A stretch of DNA of 64,000 nt from Helicobacter sp. (GTDB taxonomy: Bacteria; Campylobacterota; Campylobacteria; Campylobacterales; Helicobacteraceae), in contig NZ_JAFVUX010000028.1 of the NCBI RefSeq assembly GCF_017502485.1, positions 62,001 through 126,000 of the forward strand. The letters are read 5' to 3'. Shown here one piece after another: positions 38,041 to 46,950 of the stretch. The notes below the pieces were generated by a model. It had not been told where the DNA came from. It was given only the letters and a program-made list of their open reading frames with translations, and searched no databases. Made by a program: the position numbers and the translations under genes. Position 1 is the first letter of the stretch. Each line of letters begins with the position of its first letter.

Positions 38041-38558
38041 GTGCGACAAATATCGTACTAATTGGCTTTATGGGCAGTGGGAAAAGCACTTTAGCCATAG
38101 AATTGAGTAAAGCTTGCGGATGGTTTGCGCTAGACACTGATAAAATCATTGAGCAATCTAGCGGGATCAGTGTGAGAGAATATTTCGTGCGATTTGGTGA
38201 GCAAGCGTGGCGAAAGAGAGAAGGGGAGTTTGTCAAGTGGGCAAGCTCACATATCCGGCGCGCTATCATCGCCACAGGTGGCGGTATGCCTATATACCAC
38301 AATGTTAAGCCTATGGGGGTAGTTGTGTTTCTATCCATTAGTTTTGAGGTAATTTGCGCGCGCCTAAGTGAAGAAGAGCGTGGCTATCGCCCACTCTTTA
38401 GCAATCTCGCTCAAGCAAAAAAGCTTTTCGCACAGCGACAAGATAGCTACAAATATCAAGCTGATATTATCCTTGATGCCACAAAGCCCAATCTAACACA
38501 AAGCCTACTAGAGCAGCTCGCACAAGAGCATAGTCTCAAGCAACTACTAACCCCATAG
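38037..38558 (+). CDS. aroK: Shikimate kinase
   Basis: A 173-residue P-loop kinase phosphorylating shikimate in chorismate synthesis. Walker A is GFMGSGKSTLA (about residues 9-19). The shikimate-binding ALDTDKIIEQSSG, RKREGEF and ATGGGMP blocks, and the lid YRPLFSN are visible. Overlaps the upstream stop by four bases. Confidence 0.96.
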   Translation: MSATNIVLIGFMGSGKSTLAIELSKACGWFALDTDKIIEQSSGISVREYFVRFGEQAWRKREGEFVKWASSHIRRAIIATGGGMPIYHNVKPMGVVVFLSISFEVICARLSEEERGYRPLFSNLAQAKKLFAQRQDSYKYQADIILDATKPNLTQSLLEQLAQEHSLKQLLTP

Positions 38559-38645
38559 GTAGCCACTGCCGTTAGAGATAATTTACAAAAAACCGCTACA
38601 ATTTCTGCACTCGCACGAGCAAACCTACCACTTGGAGAACATTAA

Positions 38646-39512
38646 ATGAAAAAAAATGCGTATAGCACAATCAAGCATAGTCTAGTAGCCACCATACTCA
38701 CCTGCTCTCTTGGTCTAAACATAGCAGGGGCGAAAGTGCTTGCAACTGTTGATGGTACACAAATCACAGAAGAAGTATTTGATGAGATTAAAGCGCAAAA
38801 CCCCGGTTTTGACTTTAGTAAGCTACCCAAAAATCAGCAAAAAGAGCTACTTGATCAAGCAATCAACAATGTCCTAATTGCCAAAGAAGCCAAGCGTGCC
38901 AAAATTGACACCACACCAGAATTTACACAAGCATTTGACAAAATCACGCAAAACATCAAAGACCGCTTGCTAGTCCAAGCGTGGGCACAGCGCGAGATCC
39001 AAGCGATCGCTAGCAAAGGTGGAGTCACAGAAACCGAAGCGCGCGCCTATTACAACTCTCATAAGGCTGAGTTTAAAAAGCCCAATGTCCGCGCTCGCCA
39101 CATTGTAGTAAAAACAGAGGCGGAAGCGCAAAAAATCATTGATGAGCTTAACAAAGCTCCAAAAAGCAAAGTAGAATCTACTTTCATCACGCTTGCCAAT
39201 CAGCGTACGATTGATCCAGGCAATAAGCAAGCCCAAAATGGTGGCGATCTTGGCGCATTTGAGAAAGAGCATATGGTGAAGCCATTTTCTGATGCAGCAT
39301 TTGCGATGAGTGCTGGCACATACTCTAAAGCCCCTGTAAAAACAGACTTTGGCTACCATATCATCTATGTCATCGACAAAGCAGATGAATATGCCTTTGA
39401 CTCCATTAAACAGCCACTTATCAATATGCTTAATGAGAAAAAAGTCTCTGAAACAATAAAAAGCAAGGTCGATAGCCTACGCGCAAAAGCTAAGATTCAA
39501 ACTTCTCTCTAA
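38646..39512 (+). CDS. Periplasmic peptidyl-prolyl cis-trans isomerase (PpiC/SurA type, PEB4-like)
   Basis: A 288-residue secreted chaperone/isomerase. A signal peptide ends about residue 28 (LGLNIAGAKV). A SurA-like N-terminal helical region precedes a parvulin domain: VRARHIVVKTEAEAQ, then NGGDLGAFEKEHMVKPF and TDFGYHIIYV. In Campylobacterota the homologue (PEB4/CBF2) helps outer-membrane proteins fold and is found next to fba. SD GGAG lies just upstream. Sixteen bases before fba. Confidence 0.9.
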   Translation: MKKNAYSTIKHSLVATILTCSLGLNIAGAKVLATVDGTQITEEVFDEIKAQNPGFDFSKLPKNQQKELLDQAINNVLIAKEAKRAKIDTTPEFTQAFDKITQNIKDRLLVQAWAQREIQAIASKGGVTETEARAYYNSHKAEFKKPNVRARHIVVKTEAEAQKIIDELNKAPKSKVESTFITLANQRTIDPGNKQAQNGGDLGAFEKEHMVKPFSDAAFAMSAGTYSKAPVKTDFGYHIIYVIDKADEYAFDSIKQPLINMLNEKKVSETIKSKVDSLRAKAKIQTSL

Positions 39513-39528
39513 ACACAAGGAGCAAGCA

Positions 39529-40452
39529 ATGCTAGTCAATGGTAATGAAATTTTACAAAAGGCGCACAAAGAGGGTTATGGCGTAGGAGCATTTAACTTC
39601 GTCAATTTTGAAATGCTAAATTCCATTTTTATGGCGGCAAATGAAGCTAAATCGCCTATCATCGTTCAGGCAAGTGAAGGGGCGATTAAATATATGGGGA
39701 TTGATATGGCAGTAGGTTTGGTAAAGATTCTATCTAATCGCTATCCGCATATCCCTGTGGCGTTGCACCTTGACCACGGCACAAGCTTTGAATCTTGCAA
39801 AAAGGCAGTGGATGCGGGATTTACTTCTGTGATGATTGATGCCTCTCACCACCCTTTTAAGGAAAATTTAGAGACAACAAAAGAAGTCGTACAATACGCG
39901 CATAGCAAGGGTGTGAGTGTGGAAGCGGAGCTTGGGCGACTTATGGGGATTGAGGATAATATTTCTGTTGACGAAAAGGACGCAGTGCTTATTAATCCTG
40001 ATGAAGCAGAAGAGTTTGTCAAAGCCACAAAGGTGGACTATCTAGCTCCAGCTATTGGCACAAGCCACGGTGCATTTAAGTTTAAAGGTGAACCAAAGCT
40101 TGACTTTGAGCGATTAAAGGAAGTTAAAAGACGCACAAATATTCCGCTTGTTTTGCACGGTGCAAGTGCAATACCTGATTATGTAAGAGAATCTTTCTTA
40201 GCCACAGGTGGGGATTTGAAAGGCAGCAAGGGTGTGCCATTTGCATTTTTGCAAGAAGCGGTAAAAGGTGGGATCAATAAGGTAAATATTGACACAGACT
40301 TGCGTATTGCCTTTATCGCTGAAGTACGAAAAGTGGCTAATGCTGACAATACACAATTTGACTTGCGTAAGTTCTTCACCCCTGCAATGGAGTCTATCAC
40401 TAAAGTTATGGTAGAGCGTATGGGCGTGTTAGGTAGTGCTGGGAAGATGTAG
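39529..40452 (+). CDS. fba: Class II fructose-bisphosphate aldolase
   Basis: A 307-residue zinc aldolase of glycolysis/gluconeogenesis. Zinc and substrate-site blocks HLDHGTSFESCKKAVDAGF, SVEAELGRLMG, IGTSHGAFKF, LVLHGASAIP and KVNIDTDLRIAF are all present. SD AAGGAG lies seven bases before ATG. Ends in a convergent hairpin shared with the nfeD-like gene. Confidence 0.97.
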   Translation: MLVNGNEILQKAHKEGYGVGAFNFVNFEMLNSIFMAANEAKSPIIVQASEGAIKYMGIDMAVGLVKILSNRYPHIPVALHLDHGTSFESCKKAVDAGFTSVMIDASHHPFKENLETTKEVVQYAHSKGVSVEAELGRLMGIEDNISVDEKDAVLINPDEAEEFVKATKVDYLAPAIGTSHGAFKFKGEPKLDFERLKEVKRRTNIPLVLHGASAIPDYVRESFLATGGDLKGSKGVPFAFLQEAVKGGINKVNIDTDLRIAFIAEVRKVANADNTQFDLRKFFTPAMESITKVMVERMGVLGSAGKM

Positions 40453-40456
40453 CTCC

Positions 40457-40501
40457 TAGAATCTAGCAAAGCGACTTGTGATGTAATGAAGCTAGATTCT
40501 A
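40457..40501. terminator. Bidirectional hairpin between fba and the NfeD gene
   Basis: An 11-bp perfect inverted repeat (TAGAATCTAGC at 40457-40467, GCTAGATTCTA at 40491-40501) lies between two convergent genes. The arms are made of the genome-wide word AGAATCTA. The loop is 23 bases and there is no clear T-run. Confidence 0.45.
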
Positions 40502-40975
40502 ACTCTTAGCTAACTTAATCGTTGCCTTCCCTTTCTCTATCGATAAAACTTCTACTTTATCACCGTCGCGTAATGTCCCAGAATCTAAAGATCTAAGGTC
40601 TATCTCGCTAGATTCTAGACTTTTCTTTGACTCTAATTCATACGCCCATAATGTGCCTTTGAAATACACCATTCCCTGCTGTATCTCACCTACACCGCCA
40701 CCACTTTGCAAAGAATCTTCATAGACCTGCGAGCCTTTAAACCACGATTTTATAGGTTTTCTTAGCACAATAAGGCAAAGAAAGGAAAAGGTGCAAATAC
40801 TTGCTGCCTGCCACATATACACGCTCTCCACACTGCTACCGCCAAAGCCTACAATATACTCGATCCCTGCTGTGATACATAGCCCTAAACCAATGAAAAA
40901 TAAGAAAAACGAGCCAAAAAATATTTCAGCCACAATAAAGCCAATACCCAGCCCCAAAAGTGTAAGAGCAGACAT
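40499..40975 (-). CDS. NfeD-like membrane protein
   Basis: A 158-residue protein with two or three N-terminal membrane helices (LGLGIGFIVAEIFFGSFFLF onward, third near residues 55-68) and a C-terminal OB-like domain (GMVYFKGTLWAYELES, LRDGDKVEVLSIEKGKATIK), the structure of NfeD proteins. NfeD partners SPFH/stomatin proteins in membrane microdomains; such a gene lies 104 bases upstream on the same strand, which supports the call. Confidence 0.85.
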   Translation of the reverse strand: MSALTLLGLGIGFIVAEIFFGSFFLFFIGLGLCITAGIEYIVGFGGSSVESVYMWQAASICTFSFLCLIVLRKPIKSWFKGSQVYEDSLQSGGGVGEIQQGMVYFKGTLWAYELESKKSLESSEIDLRSLDSGTLRDGDKVEVLSIEKGKATIKLAKS

Positions 40976-41024
40976 CTCATTTCCTTTGTTGTTGTGCTAC
41001 TTTTTAGAAAAACTACCGTAAGAG

Positions 41025-41069
41025 TTTTGGATTCTAGGATTTTGCTTGATCAAATCCTAGAATCCAAAA
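41025..41069 (-). terminator. Perfect 18-bp hairpin after the SPFH gene
   Basis: Arms at 41025-41042 and 41052-41069 are exact reverse complements, with TTTT at one outer edge and AAAA at the other and a nine-base loop. Read on the minus strand it follows the SPFH gene stop by about ten bases and ends in TTTT... as an intrinsic terminator can. It would separate the SPFH gene from nfeD. Confidence 0.65.
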
Positions 41070-41079
41070 CATACCCAAC

Positions 41080-41982
41080 CTACGCCTTTTTACCCTTACC
41101 TAGAAATTCACCTATCACACTAAGCCCACCGATAAATTCACTCGTTTCATAGGGGATGATCACCTTATCCTTGCTTGGATTCTTACTTAGCTCTGTGAAA
41201 GCTACAATCCGCTCTTTTGTCAGCAAAAACTCCGCTGCTTGTGCGTTTTTGTTCATTTGATTAGCAATAAGCTCCATCGCATCGCTTTGTCCTTGTGCTA
41301 GGGCTATTTGCTCATACTTTTTGGCATCTGCCATACGCTCAATGGCTTCTGCTTGTAGCACTTTCTCTTGCTTTAGGGCTTCAGCATTACGGATTAGAGC
41401 TTCTTTTTCTGCTTGTGCTTTTAGCTCAATGGCACGCTTCTCCCGCTCAGCTTTCATCTGCAGATTCATCGCATTTTCTATATCTTTTGGCACAGAGATT
41501 TCACTAATCTCCACGCGCATAATCTTAACACCCCAGTTATTTGCCGCATCACCTAATGCTACTTGCAAAGCAGCATTAAGCCTATCGCGAGATGAGAGAG
41601 AATCATCTAAATTTATCCGCCCTATCTCACCACGAAGTGTCGTGGTAGCAAGGTTTGCAATAGCTTGTTTATAGTCATTGACGCTATACACTGAAGATTT
41701 TGCATCAAAGACTTTCAAAAATACAATTCCATCAATATTGATATTGACATTATCTTTGGTAATCACCTGCTGTCGCCCGATGTCTATCATCTGCTCCCTA
41801 GCACTCACCACCGCACTTATCCTATCAATCACAGGGATAATGAAGTGAAACCCACCATCAAGCACTTTATGAAACCGCCCCAATCGCTCCACAATAGCAA
41901 TATCAGTCTGCGAGATAATCTTTACCCCAAAAAACAGCACCGCTACACATAAAGCCAGCACCACACCAGCAACAATAAACAT
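41080..41982 (-). CDS. SPFH/band-7 (stomatin-like) membrane protein
   Basis: Single N-terminal membrane segment (FIVAGVVLALCVAVLFFGV) then a band-7 domain with VVERLGRFHKVLDGGFHFI and AREQMIDIGRQQVITKDNV, and a long Ala/Glu/Lys coiled coil (AEREKRAIELKAQAEKEAL). It belongs with NfeD in membrane organisation or protease control. I start at ATG 41982 because AAGGAG lies eight bases upstream; a frame seven codons longer has no SD. The protein is then 300 residues. Confidence 0.9.
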   Translation of the reverse strand: MFIVAGVVLALCVAVLFFGVKIISQTDIAIVERLGRFHKVLDGGFHFIIPVIDRISAVVSAREQMIDIGRQQVITKDNVNINIDGIVFLKVFDAKSSVYSVNDYKQAIANLATTTLRGEIGRINLDDSLSSRDRLNAALQVALGDAANNWGVKIMRVEISEISVPKDIENAMNLQMKAEREKRAIELKAQAEKEALIRNAEALKQEKVLQAEAIERMADAKKYEQIALAQGQSDAMELIANQMNKNAQAAEFLLTKERIVAFTELSKNPSKDKVIIPYETSEFIGGLSVIGEFLGKGKKA

Positions 41983-42113
41983 TTCACAACTCCTTTGTTG
42001 CATTTATGGCGATATTATAAACGAGATTCCTAAACTAGGCTTATTTTGTGATTGTATTTGATTAAAATTTATACGCTCTCTTTGAGGTGTCATTAACAAA
42101 GGATTCTATAAAG

Positions 42114-43361
42114 TTAAATTGATATTTTAGAGTCTAAAATGCGTTTATTATAATCCAGCATAAGTTCTTGTTTTTCTGTGTCGTATTTTATATTTGTATT
42201 ATTTTCACAATGCACAATACAATCATTAAAATCACTAAAATTTGCATCATTATTTTCAAAGTTTAGTCGCATATTTGCATTATTATTTTGTGTGATTTTT
42301 GCGTGCGAAAAAGCGTCTATATAAACCATATTTTCCCATTTATCAATGATTTGAAATTCAGCCCTACTTGCAGCCAAACACAAAGGCACAATATGATGCA
42401 ACTCAAAGCCTTTTTCCTTTGTGATATTATGCTTTTTGAAATATAAATACTTTTCTTTAATGGAGCGTTTAAGCTTGGTATTGTCTTCATAGATTCCATA
42501 AGTTCCTGTGCGGATATAAAGTTTTAAATCGTGTTTGTTATATTCAAAATACGCCATTTGTGTTAAGAGACTTAGAATCTGTTGTGTTTCGTTTAAAAAG
42601 TTATGAAAATCTCTCTTTTGTGTTTTATCACCGCTAAAATTTTTAGGCTCACAATAGGCTTTTATTTTTTCAATCAAAGCTTGTTTTTGAAATTTGCTTA
42701 AAGTTCTATAATCTCTAATGAGTGAGATAATATCACTACGATTATAGGTTTTAGAATCTAGTTTTTGATATAAAAAAGTCACAAAAAATAATACTTCATA
42801 GAGTGTCAAATAATTACTCCCTAATTCTAAAATAATATGCAAAATCTCTTCACCAAAACCTTGCATAAGATTTTCTAAAGCCCTTGTAAAAAGTAAATTC
42901 TGCGTGAAAATATCTGTGCTTTGTAAAAACTCTATGCCAAAATCTGTAAGAGCAATATATTTTTTCGTGCCATTATCAAATGGATTTAATTGTTTCTTTT
43001 TAGCGTTAAATCTATCAATAAGCCCCATTCTATGTAAATCTACAAAGATATTTTTACGCAAAGAATCTTGTGTGCATCGCCCAAGCTTTGAAGAGATTTT
43101 TGTTGTAAGCTCAGCATATTTTTCTTCACCTTCAATATTATAGGGTCGCTTGCTTAAATCACTTGTGCGGATTTGCAATAATGTATTAGAGCAAAGCTCA
43201 TAAATCTCTTGTAAAATCACTAGAATTTCTTTTTGCGTATAGCGATTATGTTGTGAGATTTGCAACCCTCTATAATTATCACTTTGCACTCGTTTTACTA
43301 GAAATTTTATACACTCTCTACTAGAATCTATTTGTAAAATCTCTTGTAAAACTTTATCCAT
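42114..43361 (-). CDS. Type II restriction endonuclease with HNH motif (MboII-like locus)
   Basis: A 415-residue protein. Near the C-terminus LHHIVPLCLA and, about 20 residues on, WENMVYIDAFSHAKIT form an HNH-type active site. It follows two DNA adenine-methylase genes on the same strand; this M-M-R order and a protein of about 416 residues resemble MboII and the HpyAII system of H. pylori. ATG 43361 overlaps the stop of the second methylase (TAATG). The frame is intact even though both methylases are broken. Specificity is not shown by the sequence. Confidence 0.75.
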   Translation of the reverse strand: MDKVLQEILQIDSSRECIKFLVKRVQSDNYRGLQISQHNRYTQKEILVILQEIYELCSNTLLQIRTSDLSKRPYNIEGEEKYAELTTKISSKLGRCTQDSLRKNIFVDLHRMGLIDRFNAKKKQLNPFDNGTKKYIALTDFGIEFLQSTDIFTQNLLFTRALENLMQGFGEEILHIILELGSNYLTLYEVLFFVTFLYQKLDSKTYNRSDIISLIRDYRTLSKFQKQALIEKIKAYCEPKNFSGDKTQKRDFHNFLNETQQILSLLTQMAYFEYNKHDLKLYIRTGTYGIYEDNTKLKRSIKEKYLYFKKHNITKEKGFELHHIVPLCLAASRAEFQIIDKWENMVYIDAFSHAKITQNNNANMRLNFENNDANFSDFNDCIVHCENNTNIKYDTEKQELMLDYNKRILDSKISI

Positions 43362-44124
43362 TAGCACTCCCTTATATTTAAGCTAGAATCCACATATTCA
43401 ATACTCGCTTCACAGCCGATAAAATTCCGCCCTAGCTCCCTTGCCACTAAGCTTGTCATTCCACTTCCGCTAAATAAATCTAGCACTAAATCCCCTTTTT
43501 TAGAACTCGCCTTTATCATTCGCTCAATCATCTCTTTAGGCTTTATGGTTGGGTGATGCAATTTTTGCGTTTTGCCATTGATTTTTTGCTTGTGTCTTTG
43601 ACTAGTGATTTCCCATACATCAGGGCAGAGTTTGCCATTTTCATTTGGATACCATCTTTTGCCATTTTTTAGGATTCCATTTTTTTAGCGTGTTCTATGC
43701 GACTTGTTGATTCATAAGGCACACGGATAGATTCAGGATTAAAATAATAATTTTTAGAATCCATTGTGTAAAATAAAATAGATTCTTGGTTATTGGCGAA
43801 GCGTTTTTTTGTATAGCTTAAGCCGTCTTTTTTATACCAAGTGATGAAGTTTTGAAACACAGCTTTTTCTTGTAAGTAATGCAAAAATAATGCACAATGA
43901 TAAGGGGTATTAAAGATATAAAAACTCCCGCTTTTTTTCATTTTTAGCAGTAATAAATCTATCCATTTATAGCTAAATGCTAAAAATTCTTTTTCACTTT
44001 TAAAACTATCCCAACTTGCTACTTTTAGATTATAAGGTGGGTCAATTATGGCTAAGTCAATGCTAGAATCTGCCAAAGATTCTAAAAAGCTAAAGCAATC
44101 TTGTATATAAATTTTATTGAGCAT
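43361..44124 (-). pseudogene. DNA adenine methyltransferase of the second RM locus, frameshifted at A7
   Basis: Starts at ATG 44124 (MLNKIYIQDCFSFLESL). Catalytic motif IV is DPPYNL near residue 27. The frame breaks at the T7 run 43680-43686 (A7 on the coding strand). With one extra A it reads through as HAKKNGILKNGKRWYPNENG and reaches the second half, which carries the SAM motif DLFSGSGMTS and ends at 43361. The whole enzyme would be about 255 residues. A one-base slip in a homopolymer suggests phase variation or a sequencing error. It overlaps both neighbours. Confidence 0.8.
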
Positions 44125-44980
44125 TTTCCTGCCCTTGCATTGCAAATAATCCACTCTCTCCAAGCTTTTCTTCAATCACGCTTTTATAATGCGGATAAAT
44201 CTCATAGCCTATGAAATTCCGCCCTAGCTCCCTTGCCACTTTTAGCGTTGTCCTACTCCCAGCAAAAGGGTCTAGCACAATATCCCCTATAAAAGAGTAG
44301 AGTTTAATAAGGCGGTAAGGGATTGCTTCAGGCATAATGGCAGCGTGTTTGCCAAAGGCAGAATCTGCTTTATTTGGTATAGGTATATCCCAGATTTGCT
44401 TGGTAAATTGCACCCATTCTTTTTGAGTGAGCTTGCTTCGCTCTTTTAGCTCTTGTGAAGTATGATTTGTAGGCTTACCATCTTTGACATAAATCGTAAT
44501 AAATTCGCTTGTATTTTGTGCGTAAAAATTGCGTGGGTAAGGGTAGCTTCCAAACATCAATTTTTTAGTCGTATTCGTGCGATTCCATATATATAAATCA
44601 AGCAAAAAGAGAGAAGTAGCTTCTAAAATGCTATGTTGTATATCACTTTGCAAATCAAAAATATGGCGATTATAATGCGTGTTTAAGTCCCTTTTAAACA
44701 TCGGCATTAAAGGCACATTGATACAAAGCTTGCCATTTGGCTTTAGCACCCGCTCACATTCACGCCATACTTTTAAAAGCTCTTTAATGTAGGTTTTGTT
44801 TTCTGTACTAACCTAAAACCCCCCCCCCCCCCCCGCAACTGCAGAGTGTTTTACATTTTGATAGCCATCTTTTGAGTAGTCTTTGATATTAAAATACGGC
44901 GGTGAAGTGATGATTAAATCCACACTACAATCACCCACTTCACACATACTTTTACTAGATTTATAAAAGATTGTATTCAT
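44114..44980 (-). pseudogene. First DNA methyltransferase of the second RM locus, interrupted at a G16 tract
   Basis: From ATG 44980 the N-terminus carries motif IV ITSPPYFNIKDYSKDGYQN, then runs into a G16 tract (C16 at 44819-44834) and a TAG. Beyond it the methylase continues (TYIKELLKVWRECERVLKPN) to the stop at 44114. All three frames after the tract meet a stop within about 45 bases, so no change of tract length restores one protein. The SAM motif reads DPFAGSRTT, with Arg where the family has Gly. The downstream piece (44114-44749) could begin translation on its own but would lack the catalytic motif. Confidence 0.8.
44819..44834. repeat. Homopolymeric C16 tract
   Basis: Sixteen C in a row (G16 on the methylase coding strand), inside the coding region of the first methylase. 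It is the longest mononucleotide run I noticed in the window. Such tracts drive phase variation in Helicobacter and Campylobacter but are also frequent assembly errors. Confidence 0.95.
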
Positions 44981-45051
44981 TTAACTTAAGCCTTTACCCA
45001 TTTTCATATCTCATTTATACTTAAATTCTATACTCAACTTTAAGTCATACC

Positions 45052-45267
45052 TTAGCTTAGCTTCTCTCTTGCAATGCTTTTTGCTAAATCTAGGGCTTCT
45101 TGTATTGCATTAGAATCTGTTATCTTACCTCCAGCGATAGCAAAGTCATCTCTGCCCCCACCATTGCCGACTAAGATTTGTGCGACTTCTTTTACCCACG
45201 CACTAGCTTTTAGTCTAGATTCTATGCCTTTTACTCCAGCAAACAAATCAATAAAGCTAAACTGCAT
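45052..45267 (-). pseudogene. Fragment resembling the AlaS C-terminus
   Basis: A 71-residue frame. From about residue 20 it matches the C-terminal domain of alanyl-tRNA synthetase: KASAWVKEVAQILVGNGGGR, then DDFAIAGGK and a final helix ending in AREKLS. The first residues MQFSFIDLFAG look like the start of a cytosine-C5 DNA methylase. The real alaS begins at 62857, so this is a displaced duplicate or fusion remnant beside an RM locus. A working small protein is unlikely but not excluded. Confidence 0.65.
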
Positions 45268-45285
45268 ATTGCTTCTCTTTGGATT

Positions 45286-46947
45286 TTATTTAGATTCTAT
45301 TGGTTTTTGTTGCACTAGCGAGTCTTTGGCTGCTAGCACAACTCCAAATAACACAAACAAGTAAGTCGTATTCCACCGCCACAGCAAGCAGTCAAAGATC
45401 ATTGCCACACTAAGTGCTACGATAAACACCACCCCACTTACAAACACGATCCCATAGCTATTGCGTGCTAGAGCTTGGCTAAAGGAGAGCGCGCTACTAG
45501 AGCTAGAATCTAGCCTAGACTCTAGCGCATGCATAGCGGGGCGCAATTTATGGAAAAACACCATATAGCAAAAGCCCCCAATCGCTACCAGCCCCAAGAT
45601 AGAAATCTCAAAAGCAAGCGATAGGATCTGATTATGTGGATGTGGATAGCCAGCTGGGCGATCAGGGAAAGAGAGTACATAGCTGTGGTGCAAGGAGTCT
45701 CTAGGGAAAATTTGCTCCAAATTATCCACATAAGTCAAAAAACCAAGTCCATTAGGGCGTAAAGGGTTTTGCCAAATGGCTTGCAGGACAGATTTATTCA
45801 TCGATAGGCGTGCTAATGAGCTATGCTCCCACGAGAAACTCTCATCTTTTGGGAAAGAGAAACGCGAGCAAAGCAACCAGCCATAGTACCTAGATGCGTG
45901 TAAATATGCTCTTTTAATCGCAATGTTGGCGCTAGATTCTAGCGCGCTAAACTCCTTGATAAGCGCAGGGATAGCAGCATACTTGGTAAAAAAGAGAGAG
46001 TTGTGATTATAAGCGTGAAATGCAAGGGGCTTAGTGAAGTCGAAGGCATTGTTGTAGAAAATCACTTCTGGTGTGCAAGCTTTGTCAAACCGCCCCATAG
46101 ACGCAGGCTCAAAGCTAAGGACATAAGAAAGATGATTTACCATTTTGTGGAAGTTATACCGCTCATTCCACTGCGCACTAGCGACATACACTACTGCCAC
46201 AAAGATTAGAGCCAACCCTCCCACAAACATTAAAATCCACCTTTTATACGCAAATCTAAACAATAAAAACGGCAACAAAAGAGCTATAAACAACGCCGCA
46301 AAGACGAGTCGAGAATTGTTCGCCAAAATCGCAAGCAGCGCTATGACAAACAACCCAGCACTATACACGCGAGCCTTACTGCGAGTGAGCCAAAGCATAG
46401 CAATAGAGAATGCAACAGCAAGGAGCAAAATAAAGCTATACACCAAAGCTTGATCGTTTTTAAACCCAGTAGCACGCGTATTGACAGAAATGTTGTCATT
46501 AACATAGTCAATGCAAAAATCCACAATCGTAGCCACAGGCTGGATAAACACTACCACAAGCAACAGCATAAAAAAGATAGAAAACCCTCTAGAATCTAAA
46601 CGCTTAAGCGCAAGATAACTAATAAGCATAAATAGTCCATCAAATGCCAGCCTACGCACATTCTGCAAAGTTTCATAGCTGTTTGTGCTATATAGGCTTG
46701 AGAGTACGCCGAGTGCTAGCACTATGGCAAAAAATCCTATAAGGGGGCGGATTATGACTTTTACGCGTGCGAAATCACGCCAAAATGCCAGCATAAACAC
46801 TCCGCTTGCCACATACAAAAGATTAATAGGGAATGATGATTTAATATAAATCACACTACCAGAGAGTGGCAGCAATGCTAGGGCGGTGAGTATCAGCCCC
46901 ACACAAAACAGCAGGCAATATTCACGCCATTCTTGTTTATATACCAT
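45286..46947 (-). CDS. O-antigen ligase / polymerase-like membrane protein
   Basis: A 553-residue polytopic protein with about ten or more hydrophobic helices and one large periplasmic loop (about residues 265-420). After the loop, GYPHPHNQILSLAFEISILG is the conserved HN-type block of Wzy/WaaL ligases, which transfer O-chains to lipid A-core or glycans to protein. It overlaps no neighbour; three bases separate it from the upstream membrane gene. No sugar-transferase genes lie beside it in this window. Confidence 0.8.
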   Translation of the reverse strand: MVYKQEWREYCLLFCVGLILTALALLPLSGSVIYIKSSFPINLLYVASGVFMLAFWRDFARVKVIIRPLIGFFAIVLALGVLSSLYSTNSYETLQNVRRLAFDGLFMLISYLALKRLDSRGFSIFFMLLLVVVFIQPVATIVDFCIDYVNDNISVNTRATGFKNDQALVYSFILLLAVAFSIAMLWLTRSKARVYSAGLFVIALLAILANNSRLVFAALFIALLLPFLLFRFAYKRWILMFVGGLALIFVAVVYVASAQWNERYNFHKMVNHLSYVLSFEPASMGRFDKACTPEVIFYNNAFDFTKPLAFHAYNHNSLFFTKYAAIPALIKEFSALESSANIAIKRAYLHASRYYGWLLCSRFSFPKDESFSWEHSSLARLSMNKSVLQAIWQNPLRPNGLGFLTYVDNLEQIFPRDSLHHSYVLSFPDRPAGYPHPHNQILSLAFEISILGLVAIGGFCYMVFFHKLRPAMHALESRLDSSSSSALSFSQALARNSYGIVFVSGVVFIVALSVAMIFDCLLWRWNTTYLFVLFGVVLAAKDSLVQQKPIESK

Positions 46948-46950
46948 AGA

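Noticed and set aside
42114-43361. Naming the endonuclease and its target site as GAAGA
   Set aside because: The MboII/HpyAII likeness rests on gene order, length and motif type only; the target site cannot be read from the sequence.
44819-44834. Simple phase-variable ON/OFF switch of the first methylase
   Set aside because: I read the three frames downstream of the tract; all stop within about 45 bases, so no tract length gives a full protein in this sequence.
45052-45267. A short cytosine-C5 methylase gene (FIDLFAG start)
   Set aside because: Only the first ten or so residues fit; no other methylase motif follows and the rest is AlaS-like.
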